Below, piece by piece: positions 5,734 to 7,532 of a stretch of 7,532 bases of DNA. The stretch covers positions 1-7,532 of the forward strand of contig CABTWP010000069.1 of the NCBI GenBank assembly GCA_902488525.1. The letters run 5' to 3'. Made by a program: the position numbers and the translations under genes. Below the pieces are notes generated by a model. That model saw nothing but the letters and a program-made list of their open reading frames with translations, did no database searches and had not been told where the DNA came from. This DNA is from an uncultured Collinsella sp. GTDB lineage: Bacteria > Actinomycetota > Coriobacteriia > Coriobacteriales > Coriobacteriaceae. Position 1 is the first letter of the stretch. Each line of letters begins with the position of its first letter.

Positions 5734-6297
5734 CTACTTGGTCTTGGCAACCAGCAGCGGGTCGCCAAGCTTGACGAGCGGGTTGCCGCCGATAAGCGTT
5801 CCAGACTCGCCGACATGGTCGATGCTCTTAAGACGATCGAGCTCGGAGACGATGACGGTCACGATGTCCTCGTGACCAGCGGCCTTAATGGCCTCGCGGT
5901 CGAAGCTGATGAGCGGCTGGCCTGCCTTGACCACATCGCCCATCTCGACAAAGCGGGCAAAACCCTTGCCGTTCATTTCCACGGTGCCCAGGCCAACATG
6001 GATGAACACGCGCAGGCCGTCCTCGGTGATCATGCCGATGGAGTGGTTGGTGACAGTGGTGGCACCGATGCGGCCGTTGGCGGGCGCATAGATGGTGCCG
6101 GTAATGGGCTCGATGCCATAGCCCTGGCCAAGCATGCCCGAGGCGATCGTCTCGTCGGGAACCTCGTTCAGGTTGACGAGCACGCCGTTGACGGGGGCAT
6201 AGATGACGCCTTCGCGGGTAGCGAAGCTTGCTGCGGGCGGAACGGACGCCTCGCCGGTCGAGGTGAAGGTGGACTTAAGCGAATCGAGCAGACCCAT
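5734..6297 (-). CDS. PTS glucose-family IIA protein (EIIA-Glc/Crr-like), stand-alone
   Basis: A 187-residue soluble phosphocarrier that passes phosphate from HPr to a sugar-specific IIB domain. It matches PF00358: GIEPITGTIYAPANGRI (61-77), VTNHSIGMIT with H85, and VFIHVGLGTVEMNGKGF with H100. These correspond to E. coli EIIA-Glc H75 and the phosphorylated H90, with the same 15-residue spacing. The C-terminal part VEMGDVVKAGQPLISFD is also typical. No B or C membrane domain is encoded in the protein or nearby, so it must serve permeases elsewhere, like crr. The start at 6295-6297 is supported by GGAGG five bases upstream and by MGLLDSLKSTF, which resembles the N-terminus of E. coli Crr. The frame is open for 27 more codons without support. 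It ends at a strong terminator. Upstream palindromes hint at control by a LacI/CcpA-type repressor. The exact sugar cannot be told. Confidence 0.93.
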   Translation of the reverse strand: MGLLDSLKSTFTSTGEASVPPAASFATREGVIYAPVNGVLVNLNEVPDETIASGMLGQGYGIEPITGTIYAPANGRIGATTVTNHSIGMITEDGLRVFIHVGLGTVEMNGKGFARFVEMGDVVKAGQPLISFDREAIKAAGHEDIVTVIVSELDRLKSIDHVGESGTLIGGNPLVKLGDPLLVAKTK

Positions 6298-6340
6298 AGT
6301 TGCCTCCAACTTAAATAGGCGCATATCGCGCGTTTGGTTT

Positions 6341-6370
6341 GCCGGAAACGTTTCACATGTGTTTCGCGGC
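6341..6370. promoter_or_regulatory. Nested palindromic operator upstream of the PTS IIA gene
   Basis: GAAACGTTTC (6345-6354) is a perfect 10-bp palindrome with the central CG and AAACGTTT core seen in LacI/GalR/CcpA operators. CACATGTG (6354-6361) is a second perfect palindrome. The whole block has outer arms GCCGGAAAC and GTTTCGCGGC, complementary apart from one extra base. It lies 44-73 bp before the PTS start. It resembles a catabolite-type cre only partly, since the outer cre bases differ. Binding by a LacI-family sugar repressor is the best inference. Confidence 0.6.
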
Positions 6371-6385
6371 TTGGTCAACGCCCCT

Positions 6386-6414
6386 ATTCTACGCTGCTCA
6401 ACGATACCTCTGAA
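6386..6414 (-). promoter_or_regulatory. Candidate promoter of the PTS IIA gene
   Basis: Minus-strand TTCAGA (6409-6414) and TAGAAT (6386-6391) are 17 nt apart. The leader would be about 80 nt and would place the palindromic block just downstream of the start site. An alternative -35, TTGACC (6373-6378), has no good -10. Confidence is limited by the weak -35. Confidence 0.4.
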
Positions 6415-6425
6415 CTGGGATTATG

Positions 6426-6435
6426 TGATATATCA
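6426..6435. repeat. TGATATATCA palindrome in the divergent intergenic region
   Basis: A perfect 10-bp AT-rich palindrome sits between the divergent PTS and hydrolase genes, flanked by AACTG (6413-6417) and CAGTT (6434-6438). It could be an operator shared by both genes or an AT-rich promoter element. The 243-nt gap 6298-6540 holds the regulatory elements listed and no gene. Confidence 0.4.
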
Positions 6436-6493
6436 GTTGAAGGGAAACTTATTGCCGGAGTGTTTCTGCGCCACGGGTTCAAGTGGGGTACGC

Positions 6494-6527
6494 TTGAAGG
6501 CGAAAAACAAGGGCGCATAATTTGCGC
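6494..6527 (+). promoter_or_regulatory. Candidate promoter and operator of the hydrolase gene
   Basis: TTGAAG (6494-6499) and CATAAT (6516-6521) are 16 nt apart. The -10 lies in an inverted repeat, GCGCA/TGCGC (6513-6517, 6523-6527), that could be a repressor site. The transcript would begin about 13 nt before the ATG. That just includes the ribosome site GGGAG (6531-6535). Confidence 0.4.
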
Positions 6528-6540
6528 GAAGGGAGCACAT

Positions 6541-7440
6541 ATGATTGTCGAGAACCATGCGCTGTGGGGCGAGGAGTCGACCGAGGATTATCCGGCGACG
6601 TTTACGTATTTGGGTGCCGAGCCGTTGCCCGATAAACCGAATGGCCGCCGCCCCGCGGTGATTATCTGTGGCGGAGGTGCGTTTACGCATATCGCTCCGC
6701 ATGAGCAGGATCCTGTGGCGTTTGCGTTTTTGGATCACGGTTACCAGGCCTTCGTGCTCAACTATGTCACGAGTTCTACGGGTGACGTGAGCTTTCCGCA
6801 CCCCCAGGCAGATCTTGCCAAGATGGTCGCCACGGTGCGCGCCAACGCCGACGAGTGGCATGTCGATCCTAAGCGCGTGTGCGTCGTGGGCTTTTCTGCT
6901 GGCGGCATGATTTGCGCCTCGCTGGCAACACAGTGGAAGACCGGCCCCTTTGCGGCACTTGCCGGGGCGCGTCCGGACGACATTCGTCCCGATGCCGTGG
7001 TGCTGGGCTATCCATTGCTCGACTTTGCCTATGTGCGCGACATGCAGACGCGCGATCCGCGCATTGACTTGCGTGTGCCCAAGACGGGCGGCAAGACGGG
7101 GCGCGATTTGCTCAACGACTACCTGTCGATGGTGACGGGTGGCGAGGCAACTGACGAGCATTTGGCCGACATCTGCCCCACCACGCATGTTTCGCGTCAG
7201 ATGCCACCGACCTTTGTGTGGGGCGTGTCCGACGACAAGACGGCGCCGATCGCGCAGGTCTACCCGTTTGCGCAGCGCATGGCCGAGGAGGGCGTTGCAT
7301 GCGAGATGCACGTCTTCGACCAGGGTGGTCATGGCCTTTCGCTCGGCAACGCCAACACCGCGGTCGACAACGAGGACAAGCAGGTTTCCGTCCGTCCCTG
7401 GATCCGCCTGGCCTTCCGCTTCCTCGAGCGCCATCTGTAA
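6541..7440 (+). CDS. Alpha/beta-hydrolase, esterase-like (BD-FAE / acetyl-xylan esterase type)
   Basis: A 299-residue, probably cytoplasmic serine hydrolase; no signal peptide is seen. PAVIICGGGAFTH (38-50) gives the beta-strand and glycine-rich oxyanion region. GFSAGG (117-122) is the nucleophile elbow with S119. WGVSDDKTAP (227-236) supplies the likely acid (D232, or D231), and GGHGLS (262-267) supplies H264, so the triad is complete. The insert between strands (TRDPRIDLRVPKTGGKTGRD) would shape the substrate pocket. Relatives are annotated as esterases, often acting on acylated sugars or small esters; the true substrate is unknown. ATG 6541 was chosen because GGGAG lies five bases upstream. 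The frame stays open back to 6334, but that stretch covers the PTS regulatory region and has no ribosome site. The gene is divergent from the PTS IIA gene, which may hint at carbohydrate use (inference). No partner gene follows within the window. Confidence 0.88.
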   Translation: MIVENHALWGEESTEDYPATFTYLGAEPLPDKPNGRRPAVIICGGGAFTHIAPHEQDPVAFAFLDHGYQAFVLNYVTSSTGDVSFPHPQADLAKMVATVRANADEWHVDPKRVCVVGFSAGGMICASLATQWKTGPFAALAGARPDDIRPDAVVLGYPLLDFAYVRDMQTRDPRIDLRVPKTGGKTGRDLLNDYLSMVTGGEATDEHLADICPTTHVSRQMPPTFVWGVSDDKTAPIAQVYPFAQRMAEEGVACEMHVFDQGGHGLSLGNANTAVDNEDKQVSVRPWIRLAFRFLERHL

Positions 7441-7469
7441 GAGTCCCGGCATCCAAGCCCTTCAATAAC

Positions 7470-7532
7470 TTGCGGTGAAATAGTTCCTATCTGGGGCATC
7501 AACCAGCCCATCCAGGAACTATTCCACCGCAA
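7470..7532. repeat. 19-bp inverted repeat after the hydrolase gene (terminator or mobile-type repeat)
   Basis: The left arm at 7470-7488 and the right arm at 7514-7532 are complementary at 18 of 19 positions across a 25-nt spacer. The outer ends read TTGCGGTG and CACCGCAA. The arms end exactly at the window edge, so they may extend. No T-run is visible inside the window. It could be a long terminator hairpin for the hydrolase gene, 29 nt after its stop, or a dispersed palindromic element. Confidence 0.75.

Noticed and set aside
6334..6540. N-terminal extension of the hydrolase in the same frame
   Set aside because: It overlaps the PTS promoter and operator, has no ribosome site, and the extra residues are unlike any hydrolase N-terminus. 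The ATG at 6541 has GGGAG five bases upstream.
7329..7532. Minus-strand open frame at the window end
   Set aside because: It is antisense to the hydrolase 3' end and its start lies in the inverted repeat.

Overview
The window looks like an ordinary chromosomal segment of a GC-rich Gram-positive bacterium. The best guess is the Actinobacteria class Coriobacteriia, Collinsella-like. This rests on base composition, strong GGAGG-type ribosome sites, a lipoprotein-type binding protein, a stand-alone glucose-family PTS IIA and a WYL-type regulator. It is a judgement from overall character, not from a marker gene. Six genes lie on the minus strand and one on the plus strand. There is no sign of phage, insertion sequence, CRISPR array, tRNA or rRNA.

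Layout, in the direction of minus-strand transcription (right to left). (1) 6297-5734: a glucose-family PTS IIA protein. It has a nested palindromic operator-like region upstream and a strong intrinsic terminator downstream. (2) 5552-4149: asparaginyl-tRNA synthetase (asnS), with its own extended -10 promoter and a near-perfect intrinsic terminator. (3) 3888-3100: a helix-turn-helix/WYL-domain transcription regulator. The DNA upstream is rich in short repeats. (4) 2939-45: a three-gene ABC importer (lipoprotein binding protein, permease, ATPase) of the family that includes the streptococcal TrpXYZ tryptophan importers. It ends in a hairpin that overlaps the last stop codon. On the plus strand, 6541-7440 encodes an alpha/beta-hydrolase (esterase-like), divergent from the PTS gene. 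A 19-bp inverted repeat follows it at the window edge.

The most interesting observation concerns regulation. The heptamer CAACAGC (or its complement GCTGTTG) was found by eye only four times in the window. All four copies lie around the WYL gene and the promoter of the adjacent ABC operon: 3028-3034, 3870-3876, 4010-4016 and 4058-4064. Three of them extend to a shared 10-mer. The copy before the ABC operon overlaps its candidate -35 element. This suggests that the WYL regulator controls itself and the importer. The importer's substrate cannot be read from sequence alone; an aromatic amino acid is a reasonable guess. The gene content itself is of known families, and I see no undescribed multi-gene system here.
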